A stretch of DNA of 64,000 bases from NCBI GenBank assembly GCA_036362985.1, contig JAYGXS010000004.1, positions 12,963,239 through 13,027,238 of the forward strand, in the 5' to 3' direction. Each line of letters opens with the position of its first letter. The stretch's first letter is position 1. Positions 28,201-35,104 of the stretch are shown here, piece by piece. The notes beneath the pieces were generated by a model that made no database searches, was not told the DNA's origin, and worked only from the letters and a program-made list of their open reading frames with translations. Made by a program: the position numbers and the translations under genes. This stretch comes from Ligula intestinalis (lineage: Eukaryota > Platyhelminthes > Cestoda > Diphyllobothriidea > Diphyllobothriidae).

Positions 28201-30032
28201 ATCGGGCACATTGAAGAAAAGAAGCGATTTCTTTCTATCAGTTGAATCGTTTGTTTCTGTTGACGCCTTAGATGCTCATGCAGAAACCTTCGACGTAGAA
28301 GCCTTCGGCACTTCATGTAGCTCGGCCTTCTTTTTTGCGGGTTTCGGCGTGCTCCACTCCGCATTTTCATTGATTTCTGTAGTAGAAAGCACGAGATATG
28401 GGTCTCCGTTTTCCAGATTTTCTATTGGCGGCTTCTCCGGTACCGCTATTGTATCTGGCTTCGCCACATCTGAAGTTATCGCATCTTCTTCGAGGGTTTT
28501 GTTTTCGCCTGTTGTATCGGTGGGGGTGTCCGCAGCGTCTTCGCCAAAGATACTACTTTTGCACGCATTACAAAAGGGCACAAGCCCTTCTGAGTCATCG
28601 TTTCTCAAGAATTCTTAGACTTTAGGGGCTATTTTTGCGAATTTTATGTGAACCCATCTGTTACATAAAGCGCGGAGCACGGCCTTACTCCTGCCAGTAA
28701 CACAACTGTTGCACGTGGGACACTTGGAATTTGTCATGGTTCCAAATAGTACGATGCTAATAGAGATGATTTGTATAGTAAATACAAATACTATAAGTCG
28801 TTTCTTCTCTTGAATAGATCGATTTATAGAAATCTTCCACTTTGTCTCAAATTTGAACCAACCGCGGTCAAAGTCACTTCAGTGTGCCTATCGATTAATC
28901 GGAAATTGTGCTTGGTGAAAAGGTCCAAAAAGCGATCGTCCCTTTTAGGCACATGACAAACCAATTCTTCAACCATCGTGCTGTTGGACGAGCGAGCTTG
29001 GCTAGCAAATTTAGCCGAAGACTTTTTCAACCGCTGGTTACTGTGGAAGAAGATAATCTGGATTTTGTAAATATTAAATGTCCTTTTTGTATTTTATTTT
29101 ATATGCTTTATTCTATCTTTTCTCTCGCCATAGTTCATAGTAGTTTAGATGCTACTGTCTAGATTTTTGTGTTACACCATTTTAACATGAGAAAAAAGGT
29201 TTTATTCGTTTTTTAGGCATGAACTCTAGTTAGCCTCTACAACTTTCTGCACCGTGTGTGCGCGCATGTTATTGCTTCTAATCACCAGACGGAAATCAAG
29301 GCTATGATTGATAAACTAAGCGGGATAAGGATCACATCAACATAATTTCATTCTAGTTGGTTCGCCCAGCTGGTATATTCTTGATAAAAATGATATCCAA
29401 TGCGACCTAAAATTATTGGTAATAAAAAAGCTTGTCAAAGCGAGCCGAATTGATTTAGTCAGTGTTATAATTACCATAAAAATAAGTATAATGATTTTTA
29501 GCATAGATGCTAGCGTACGTACCGGGACCTTCGAAAAGCCATTGTTCTCCAGCAACATGGTCGACGCCGTCGTCTGACTTAAAATCCACCACAGCAGAAA
29601 GTAAAAGTGCCTCGTTTGGACCAAGAACCGTAAGATTCGTAACCCCCTGCATGATCTCTTCACCAGGATACAACGGAAAACTCGGTTGGGTAAAACGGTA
29701 CTCTAAATCCCCATAAGCCAACGAAGTTTGGCCCAAGTCATCCACGACAACTTCATTATTTTCGTCTTTCTTCACGGGATTTGAGATTATGCAGTATTCC
29801 TTCGGTGTCACTGTAATCATCCTTTGGGGCAAATTGAGAATCCTGGAGCTAAGTAAACAGAACTAATTACTATTATATACTTATCATGACTTTTTCTGTA
29901 AAATGTTATCGGTCCGGTTACAAGTCTCGTAACATTTGTATTGTTATCTAGAACGTGGATGAAATGATAAGGCGGGACAGAAACGCCAAAGAGAGCAGAA
30001 ATCCCGTCCGCGAGAAACCGAATAACCTCCAT
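4203..30032 (-). CDS. MVP: Major vault protein, copy A (nine exons)
   Basis: Major vault protein, the subunit that builds the shell of the cytoplasmic vault particle. Minus-strand exons: 30032-29881, 29842-29523, 24039-23813, 18468-18106, 17870-17553, 13652-13242, 13136-12925, 4904-4673, 4577-4203. All junctions are GT/AG, and the joined frame is 2610 bases (869 residues plus stop). Residues 1-460 are the MVP repeats ([31 protein letters not shown]). Exon 6 is the shoulder domain ([19 protein letters not shown]). Exons 7-9 encode the long cap helix, rich in Glu, Ala, Arg and Lys. Length is close to the usual 850-900. The start at 30032 gives eight more residues before PPYHF than copy B and is the least certain point. 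Introns 2, 3, 5 and 7 (5.5, 5.3, 3.9 and 8.0 kb) are full of transposons. No frame break is seen. Confidence 0.92.
5046..5240 (-). repeat. tRNA-derived SINE copy (intron 7 of MVP copy A)
   Basis: Read on the minus strand, this copy has the family's conserved core CTGAAGA, a short stem (GGCTAATAAGTC), then GAAAT followed by a cytosine/thymine-rich stretch ending GTCTCC. The same core recurs at 12530, 15543, 21930, 22690 and 63335. The tRNA-like head is weaker here than in the 15543 copy. Confidence 0.65.
5241..6474. other. Intronic sequence, unassigned
   Basis: Part of intron 7 of MVP copy A. It is GC-richer than its surroundings and has open frames on the minus strand near 5557-5811 and 5932-6162. 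None shows a domain I recognise, and they are probably chance frames in an unclassified repeat. Confidence 0.4.
6475..6773 (-). repeat. Terminal repeat of PLE 2, downstream copy
   Basis: Direct repeat of 9053-9380. Both copies share a block beginning in the cggcatctcaagaag stretch, and later the Asn-His-rich tail region. The hammerhead-like core is truncated here: GAAAATTC and the stem are present, but the CTGATGA half is missing after 6577. Confidence 0.8.
9053..9380 (-). repeat. Terminal repeat of PLE 2, upstream copy
   Basis: Direct repeat of 6475-6773, with a middle segment (about 9155-9230) that the other copy lacks. It runs straight into an assembly gap at 9381. Confidence 0.8.
9128..9162 (-). 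ncRNA. Hammerhead-ribozyme-like core in PLE 2
   Basis: On the minus strand the order is CTGATGA (9162-9156), a stem-loop of GAC-CTGG-TGAG-CCAG-T-GTC, then GAAAATTC (9135-9128). All the conserved hammerhead core bases are present. GAAAA/UUC would form a two-base-pair stem III with no loop, as in the minimal hammerheads described in Penelope-like elements. Related copies sit at 9453 and 11410. Confidence 0.5.
9381..9390. other. Assembly gap (10 N)
   Basis: Ten unknown bases between two oppositely oriented PLE terminal repeats, so the join may be a scaffolding artefact or an unresolved palindrome. Confidence 0.99.
9395..9560 (+). mobile_element. PLE 3, 5' terminal piece in inverse orientation
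   Basis: The reverse complement of this stretch closely matches 9080-9210, so PLE termini face each other across the gap. It contains a degraded hammerhead-like core at 9453-9487: CTAATGA (G to A in the core), the same CTGG/CCAG stem, then GAAAATTC. No coding part of the element follows. Confidence 0.65.
9715..9848. repeat. Long near-perfect palindrome
   Basis: Two arms of about 65 bases (9715-9780 and 9783-9848) are nearly perfect inverted copies around a centre of a few bases. Arms include agtcttctt, the GCTCGA/TCGAGC segment, ccggt and aataaatctattg. The right arm resembles the sequence after the hammerhead-like motif of PLE 1 (3670-3710), so it probably comes from two inverted PLE ends. 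Confidence 0.8.
9849..10852. other. Intronic sequence, unassigned
   Basis: Part of intron 7 of MVP copy A between PLE fragments. An open frame on the minus strand at 10283-10044 shows no recognisable domain. Confidence 0.4.
10853..11480 (+). mobile_element. PLE 4, 3' fragment with GIY-YIG endonuclease
   Basis: A 3' fragment of the same PLE family as element 2, in the opposite orientation. It starts in [15 protein letters not shown]. After a frameshift the GIY-YIG block reads [17 protein letters not shown], with TRLREH following. A further frame (11114-11332) carries [17 protein letters not shown] and a conserved downstream region. The end holds a diverged hammerhead-like core at 11410-11445. 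Confidence 0.8.
11410..11445 (+). ncRNA. Diverged hammerhead-like core of PLE 4
   Basis: CCGAAGA (for CUGANGA), a stem of GAC-CTAG-TGTG-CTAG-T-GTC, then GAAAATTT. Compared with 9128-9162 the third stem pair has changed from G-C to A-T, keeping the helix. Core substitutions mean this copy is unlikely to cleave. Confidence 0.4.
11481..12529. other. Intronic sequence, unassigned
   Basis: AT-rich part of intron 7 of MVP copy A. No domain, RNA gene or repeat boundary is recognised. Confidence 0.45.
12530..12760 (-). repeat. tRNA-derived SINE copy
   Basis: Minus-strand copy with the core CTGATGA, a perfect five-pair stem (TGGCT/AGCCA), then GATATG (GAAA mutated to GATA) and a GTCTCC-type segment. 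A B-box-like GGTTTCGAATT lies upstream of the core in the element's own direction. Confidence 0.65.
13737..14112. mobile_element. Fold-back element with about 60-base terminal inverted repeats
   Basis: The left arm (13737-13796) and right arm (14050-14112) are inverted copies of each other, sharing cggaagagga, a GAA-rich block, agtgctgg and caaattgtat. The middle encodes nothing recognised and includes a C-run near 13990. It sits in intron 5 of MVP copy A. It is probably a non-autonomous element. Confidence 0.65.
13796..13832 (-). ncRNA. Hammerhead-like motif within the fold-back element
   Basis: On the minus strand: CTGACGA, then GAGAAC and GTTTTC, which can pair around a six-base loop, then GAAACGTC. 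The order matches a minimal hammerhead, but one unpaired T sits between CTGACGA and the stem. Read as candidate or remnant. Confidence 0.35.
14113..14857. other. Intronic sequence with CT microsatellite
   Basis: Intron 5 of MVP copy A. A CT-rich microsatellite lies at 14801-14822. Nothing else is recognised. Confidence 0.5.
14858..15508. mobile_element. pogo/Tigger-like MITE, copy 1
   Basis: A 651-base element bounded by perfect 23-base terminal inverted repeats starting CAGTAGTCGCCGG (14858-14880 and 15486-15508) and flanked by TA on both sides (14856-14857 and 15509-15510). TA duplication and a CAGTAGTC start are typical of the Tc1/mariner-pogo (Tigger) group. There is no transposase, so it is non-autonomous. 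It lies in intron 5 of MVP copy A. Confidence 0.8.
15543..15692 (-). repeat. tRNA-derived SINE copy with A box, B box and hammerhead-like core
   Basis: The best-preserved copy. On the minus strand: A box TGGCGCAGTGG, then a tRNA-like body and B box GGTTCGAAGCTC. About 45 bases on comes CTGACGA, a stem of TGGCT-AATA-AGTCA, then GAAATGTC. The tRNA head with a downstream hammerhead core recalls the SM-alpha SINE family of Schistosoma, which is known to carry an active hammerhead. The relationship is by layout only. Confidence 0.75.
15693..16838. other. Intronic sequence, unassigned
   Basis: Intron 5 of MVP copy A between a SINE and a MITE. Some minus-strand frames are open (for example 16237-15668), but they show no domain and overlap the SINE, so they look like chance frames. 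Confidence 0.4.
16839..17361. mobile_element. pogo/Tigger-like MITE, copy 2
   Basis: A 523-base relative of the 14858 element, in inverse orientation. It starts with CAGTAGTCGCCGG and ends with an inverted copy carrying two mismatches, flanked by TA (16837-16838 and 17362-17363). It shares the internal block around tgctaatcaaggactagg with copy 1. No transposase is present. Confidence 0.78.
18482..19078. other. Intronic sequence, intron 3 of MVP copy A
   Basis: AT-rich, no coding sequence recognised. Around 18895-19075 there appear to be two diverged tandem copies of a unit containing atgag, ttgactta and a cag-cttcac-type block. Confidence 0.4.
19079..19330. repeat. Dispersed repeat flanking an RTE fragment, copy 1
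   Basis: Shares long similarity with 20945-21210: the blocks caccctwgttag, cagtattggtagtag, a ggtgagtgag segment and tagacggtgttt. A weaker relative lies at 54780-54910. Confidence 0.65.
19337..20902 (-). mobile_element. RTE-like LINE, 5'-truncated, reverse transcriptase remnant
   Basis: Minus-strand RTE-clade reverse transcriptase in intron 3 of MVP copy A, sense to the gene. The main open frame (20813-19734, 359 residues) has motif [14 protein letters not shown], motif [14 protein letters not shown] and motif [11 protein letters not shown]. The same protein begins upstream in another reading of the start ([13 protein letters not shown] near 20870). It continues after a break in 19607-19401 ([24 protein letters not shown]), ending near 19350 with a short atcaagtatcaagta tail. 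The endonuclease is absent. It resembles the intact element at 50531, but the two proteins clearly differ. Confidence 0.88.
20945..21210. repeat. Dispersed repeat flanking the RTE fragment, copy 2
   Basis: Direct repeat of 19079-19330 in the same orientation, on the other side of the truncated RTE. Confidence 0.65.
21211..21929. other. Intronic sequence, unassigned
   Basis: Intron 3 of MVP copy A. A short (CGCA)n/(CACA)n tract lies near 21795-21820. No gene is recognised. Confidence 0.45.
21930..22170 (-). repeat. tRNA-derived SINE copy
   Basis: Minus strand: CTGAGGA, the stem CGGCTGATAAACCA (partly broken), then GAAATGACC and a CTCT end. Same family as 15543. Confidence 0.6.
22171..22689. 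other. Intronic sequence, unassigned
   Basis: AT-rich part of intron 3 of MVP copy A with nothing recognised. Confidence 0.45.
22690..22935 (+). repeat. tRNA-derived SINE copy, plus strand
   Basis: CTGACGA, a degraded stem, then GAAATGATC and CCAGTCTCC near 22860-22905. Upstream is a tRNA-like region with GGTTCGCCC. Same family as 15543, opposite strand. Confidence 0.6.
22936..23812. other. Intronic sequence, unassigned
   Basis: End of intron 3 of MVP copy A. Some open plus-strand frames (for example 23208-23402) have no recognisable domain. Confidence 0.45.
24040..25015. other. Intronic sequence, intron 2 of MVP copy A
   Basis: No gene is seen. The part next to 25015 may be the 3' untranslated region of the CR1-like LINE. 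Confidence 0.4.
25016..28740 (-). mobile_element. CR1-like LINE, nearly full length, with a few breaks
   Basis: Minus-strand non-LTR retrotransposon in intron 2 of MVP copy A, sense to the gene. Order: an ORF1 remnant (28737-28276), then an ORF1 C-terminal part and the start of ORF2 (27965-27783, frameshifted), then an APE-type endonuclease (27858-27157: [39 protein letters not shown]), a linker (27052-26579), and the RT (26578-26243 and 26140-25016: [35 protein letters not shown]). No RNase H is present. Breaks lie at about 27157, 26579 and 26240. No tail repeat is seen at the 3' end. Confidence 0.88.
28276..28737 (-). pseudogene. LINE ORF1 with PHD-like zinc finger, one stop
   Basis: ORF1 of the CR1-like LINE. 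From 28737 it reads [12 protein letters not shown], followed by [13 protein letters not shown] and, after one in-frame TAA (codon 41), VPFCNACKS. This spacing resembles the PHD-type zinc fingers found in ORF1 of CR1-group elements, with one expected cysteine replaced by Phe (HIKF). The rest is acidic and low in complexity. Confidence 0.6.
28741..29522. other. Intronic sequence, intron 2 of MVP copy A
   Basis: AT-rich, with no domain recognised. A minus-strand frame at 29030-28824 is open but unassigned. Confidence 0.45.
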
Positions 30033-31164
30033 TAAGTTTGTATTCCTTCAATGGGGTAGTAAAACACATCTTGAGTACGTGCTTGCATGGCAGATAATCT
30101 GCATACTTAATACAATAGATCTTGTAGATTTGTGCGATTCCTATTCGATTTTTGATTGACTGGCGTCGAGAGTCACAGGTTTTTTCGCAAATGCGCTATC
30201 ACGCGTGTCTGTCCACCTCTGTCGGGAATCCCTGCCTACCCTACGCTCCGTATCCGCTGTTGCAGACAGACTCACTGAAAAACTCGCCACATGAACCACT
30301 AGCCCCCGCTTTCCCCACCGAAACAGCAAGGCCTTAATCTGCTGCCTCCCCGCGAAAGGCAATTGTTGCATAGGACGGTTTGGCCAAATTTTCCGAGCAG
30401 CTTTCTCCATGACTCCGAGAAAGGACCATCAGGAATTTAGGAGATCGTCTTGAAACTACTCTCTCAGCCTCTTGCCCCCGAGAACCTGGATGTATCCATT
30501 AACCACCGCTGAATCAAACGAAGCCACGCGGAAGTACTCAGTCTAAAATGCTGCGGTATCGTTGACTACTAACATTCATCAGACCTCCCACATCTATTTC
30601 TGCTCTACTACTATGTTTCTTCTACTATCTTCCTCAGCAGTTTTTTCTCGTTCACACTTTTTGAAAATGTAGGCCCGTTGAACCCTGCTTCATTTTCACT
30701 GTAAGAGTTTTTTAACTGCCATAAGTTTTCGTTTTTAAGTTCACAATTACCTGCAAACTATTGCTACATTTTGCCCCAAAAGGACAATTTCTGCTGACAT
30801 TATTACTACTTTTTACGTATATTTGCATATTTTGTCAAATTCTTTTTTTAATTTTTATTTTTTCGAAATTAACTTTTTACCGATAGTGCCGTACCGGCGC
30901 TGAAAATTATAAATTCCAAATTCCAAGTTAAAATACCTCTCAGCCAGCCCTAAGTTTCGGTAAAACGGCCCGCCGTTTAAACCCTTTTCATATTTAACCC
31001 GCACACATTCCACTATGCACGTCTGTAACGATGACAGAAGTGCTATCGACGGAGACACTCCTGCTCCCGATGGGCCTACGGCTGGAGGTAACGTTGCAAA
31101 TATTTTATTTCCTAACTCAATGTGCCCATTCGTTTGCAGGTTCTATCTAACTGGAAAGGAGGCA
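30033..31164. other. Upstream region of MVP copy A, unassigned
   Basis: Sequence 5' of MVP copy A. It should hold the promoter, but I see no clear TATA box or initiator. The rest has no recognised gene. Confidence 0.4.
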
Positions 31165-31295
31165 GCCGCCAGATGGTAGGCAAACGAACAAAGAGACAGC
31201 CGAAGAAGAAGGCAGAAATTCGCCGATGCCGCCAGATGCCAGGCAAAGGCAAACGAACAAAGAGACAGCCGAAGAAGAAGGCGGAAATTCGCCGA
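31165..31295. repeat. Two tandem copies of a 64-69-base unit
   Basis: Each unit starts GCCGCCAGATG and contains a 48-base block that is identical but for one base (31179-31226 and 31248-31295). In one frame the block would read RTKRQPKKKAEIRR, a basic peptide. There is no evidence that this is translated. Confidence 0.8.
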
Positions 31296-31625
31296 AACCA
31301 ATAGGCGTTGGCAAGAAACAACGGAAGAGAGAAGGCTACGGCTGGATTCCCACGCCCTGCGTCAGCGGTTTCGCTGCTCATAAGAAACCCCGCCCAAACC
31401 CTCCTAACAAGACGGCAAGAGAGGACAAGACAATCACAAAATCGACAAACCGACCTACCTTTCCGTAGGAGTGCCCGTCTGGCAATGAGAGCAACACAAA
31501 CAGCGGCCCGACACCAAAACGAAGCTGAAAACTCCTGCCAGCACCCTATTCACATACGGTCTGGTAACTTTGCCCCGTCGGCAGCTTCTGCAACATCTCA
31601 ACCATGGTACCATGTCACCCTGCAT

Positions 31626-31655
31626 TAAATAAATAAATAAATAAATAGATAAATT
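31626..31655. repeat. AAAT microsatellite
   Basis: A run of AAAT units, possibly the tail of a non-LTR insertion on the plus strand. The preceding sequence was not identified. Confidence 0.8.
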
Positions 31656-32430
31656 TTATAATTAAGGCCGGGAGGGCCTCGTCATTGCAAACTTAGTGTT
31701 GTGGGAAAAATAAATACACAGTTGATAAATGCTGCTCTCCATGAAAAACCACATACACAGTGGGAGCGTTTAGAAGTGTTGGTAGATTAATTCATATTCA
31801 CCAACATACAGTCGTTTTACAATAGTAGTCAACGCATGGTGAACTAAGGAGGAAGGAGTGAAAAAAACTCCTACCATTTGAGCTGGGGCGGAGTTCAGCG
31901 AAACCCCGCTTAAAAAAACAAAACGTAGGAGAAAAAAACTGCTTCAAAAAAATCAAAAGGGTTGGTTGAGAGGATTGATTGTAGTGCAAATGAGACAGGA
32001 CTGTTGATGAGAACGAATGAGGGATTGGAAACGCTTCTTGTAAACTGCAGAGGCTGTCATTCACCATTGTTACACCCCCCGAGTGGCTTCATGATCAACC
32101 ATCAAGGAGATGAGACCGGAGGAGGCCATCGCGGACAACAGAGTCAGGAAGATGAAAGAACGGCAGAGGTCACCTGATCATCAACGAAACGCCGGAGATG
32201 TGACCTTGTAGACTGCGGAGTTTAGCGACGAGCTGGCGAAAATAGCAGAACCGCCACGAGCATGACTAAAGACCATGAAGCCTATCGTCAGGGTTGTAAA
32301 ACGGAGAATAGAGAAAACGGCAATGATGATTGTACAGAGAAGTGGACGAAACATCGTTGAAAATATCACTCAAAGGAGGAAGAAATAGACATGTTTGGAA
32401 AAAAAATTGATCTAAACATAACCACCTCAG
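31656..32430. other. Intergenic, unassigned
   Basis: No gene is recognised between the AAAT repeat and the LINE remnant on the minus strand. Confidence 0.45.
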
Positions 32431-32439
32431 ATACCAGGG

Positions 32440-35102
32440 GACACTTTACAAAGTCCAAAAGTTGTGTGTTTGGGAAGGAGACGAATAAGAAGGACTTTAT
32501 AGATTCCGAAATTAAGTGTTTGCGTTATTTGACTTTAAAAACTGCTAAGTTCGACGACAGCCTAATTTTGAGGGGAATATTATTCCAGAGGAAGGCATAT
32601 TTGGAGGCAAAGAAGTAAGCATGGTTCGGAGTGGAGCTTAAGGGGGGTGCAATAATCCTGGAGGAATTACAAGTGGCATAAGGTCTATCTGCGGGAATGT
32701 GAGCGTTGATTCGTGGAAGGTAAGGGGTAGAGTTAACGCGAAAGAGGAAACAGAGGCCCGTTTCTAGCCTTCTGACCCAAATAAATGTCAGGTTTGCTAA
32801 CTGACATCTCTCCGTTTAAGAAAGAGTGGATCGAGGAAGAGCGAATATTTTGCGAGTTAATACCCTCTGTACATTTTCAATCTTACTGCGGTCCGAGGCA
32901 TTCATTAGACCAGAGAGGGGACAGCAGTATTCTAGGATGGGTAGAACATACATGCGATAAAGTTTTAACTTTACTTCCAGCAGGAAGAAATTGTGTGATA
33001 TAAAAACCACATATCTGTGCAGCCTTCGCAGATATTTGATCCGCATGGGGCGAAAATGCTAGTTTATTTGTGTAGCTTAGACCTAAGTCTTTAATAGTGG
33101 ATCGTTCTAAAAGTGGAGTATTTTGAAAGACTAGGGGACGAGGAAGCTTGGCGGGACCGAAACACATTAAACTACACTTGGATGGAGAGAATTCCATCTG
33201 CAAGGTAGCACTCCAACGTGAGAGAGTAAGTAGGTCCGCATTTATTTTATCAACGCATATACTTGCCGTGTCCTTAGAAAATGAGTATATGCATTTGAGG
33301 TCGTCTGCATAAATGAGATTGTGTTAAATGTTTAGAACAGTCGAAATTTCGTTTATGTATGGAATGAACAGTAAAGGACCCAAAACATTGCCTTGAAAAA
33401 CGCCACTGGTGATCAGCTGAGAAGTGGAGTAACTATTACCTACTAGGGCCTTCTTGCTGCGGTTAGACAAGTAGGAACAGATGAAGTCGAGGAGAGGGGG
33501 ACGGATGCCAATGGCTTCCAATTTTACCAGAAGCCGTCTGTGCGGTACCTTGTCGAAGGCTTTGCTCAGGTCAAAGTAGATAACAATCAGGGATTGCTGC
33601 TCGTTACGGAGGGAAGTGACGTGGTTAAGAAAAGCTAAATGACACGTCTCATATGATCTTCCGGGTAGAAAACTATGCTGCGAGTCACTTAAAAGCCTAT
33701 TTTTAGGCAAAAATCGAGAATTTGGTTAAAAATTATCTTCTCCAGAAGTTTAGCTAGGGCCGGGGTTTTATAAACACCACCGTAGTTATTTATGTCTGAA
33801 CGAGATCCTGACCTAAGGACTGGAAGAATAATGGATGTCTTCCAAGTGTCAGGAAAGTAACCATTTAAGAGATAGAATGAAAATATATGGCTAAGTCATT
33901 TTGGAAATGTCGACACTCTTTTGATAACTGAATTGGGGATACCATTAATTCCCGAAGAGTGTGAGTTTTAGGCAAATTATCTGCTTACGAATTAATTCAA
34001 TGGAGAAATCAATGTTTCCGAGAGTATTGTCTGAGTATGTTTGAAACGACGGAACCGGTTCAGATTCTATCGTAAAATGCTTCGCAAAGAAAGCATTGAA
34101 TAATTCAGCCTTNNNNNNNNNNNNNNNNNNNNNNNNNNNNNNNNNNNNNNNNNNNNNNNNNNNNNNNNNNNNNNNNNNNNNNNNNNNNNNNNNNNNNNNN
34201 NNNNNNNNNNNNNNNNNNNNNNNNNNNNNNNNNNNNNNNNNNNNNNNNNNNNNNNNNNNNNNNNNNNNNNNNNNNNNNNNNNNNNNNNNNNNNNNNNNNN
34301 NNNNNNNNNNNNNNNNNNNNNNNNNNNNNNNNNNNNNNNNNNNNNNNNNNNNNNNNNNNNNNNNNNNNNNNNNNNNNNNNNNNNNNNNNNNNNNNNNNNN
34401 NNNNNNNNNNNNNNNNNNNNNNNNNNNNNNNNNNNNNNNNNNNNNNNNNNNNNNNNNNNNNNNNNNNNNNNNNNNNNNNNNNNNNNNNNNNNNNNNNNNN
34501 NNNNNNNNNNNNGAAATTTATGGATCCATTAAATTTTGCTGTTTATACAGTGTTCAAATTTTCACCAGGGAAAAGAAGCTTTACATTTCTGAAGCAATAC
34601 CATTTGTGAAAATCAGATCTAGGATATGATTCTGTCTTGTTGGAGAATTAACCAGTTGAGACCAGTTAGAAAAATTAGTGGTTTCTAGGAAAGGCTGAAA
34701 TCTAGGTGGACAATAGTTTAAAAGCCAGTCGATTTAAGGAAAATTAAAATCTCCAGCAATAATTTGAACTTCAAAAGTGGATTCTGAAATAAACTTGAAT
34801 ATTTCACACAAATTTGCATCTTCTTCAGATGAAGAGTTAGGAGGATTATATACACATCCGAAAATCGCCTTTTGCCGGGGCGACAGGATAACAGAAGCGA
34901 AACAGTAATTTCCAGAGAAGGACGTGCTTTTTAGATAAAACAGAAAGTGCCTAAATGACGTTCTAATATAGAGAAGACAACCACCACCACGCTTATTAAT
35001 GCGATCATGACGATAGAAATCATATTCGTCTATGATAAGGGAGGAGTCAGAAATGATTGGATGGGTCCAAGATTCTGTTATGCATATAACATGGGGCATC
35101 AA
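32440..35102 (-). mobile_element. CR1/Jockey-type LINE, decayed, interrupted by an assembly gap
   Basis: Minus-strand LINE of a different family from the one at 25016. The endonuclease lies at 35102-34734 (CITESWTH, RHDRINKRGGGCLLYI, GCVYNPPNSS, IAGDFNFP) and continues to about 34600 (LDLIFTNGI). After the gap comes the RT: 33710-33324 (YFDLSKAFDKVPHRRLL, GVFQGNVLGPLLF) and later frames to 32816 (IYADDL-type region, MEFSPSKCSLMCFG). Near 32570 a remnant reads FLWNNIPLKIR. Several stops make it inactive. It is related to the plus-strand element at 38170. Confidence 0.85.
34113..34512. other. Assembly gap (400 N)
   Basis: Four hundred unknown bases inside the LINE remnant, between its endonuclease and RT parts. 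The true size is unknown. Confidence 0.99.
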
Positions 35103-35104
35103 CC

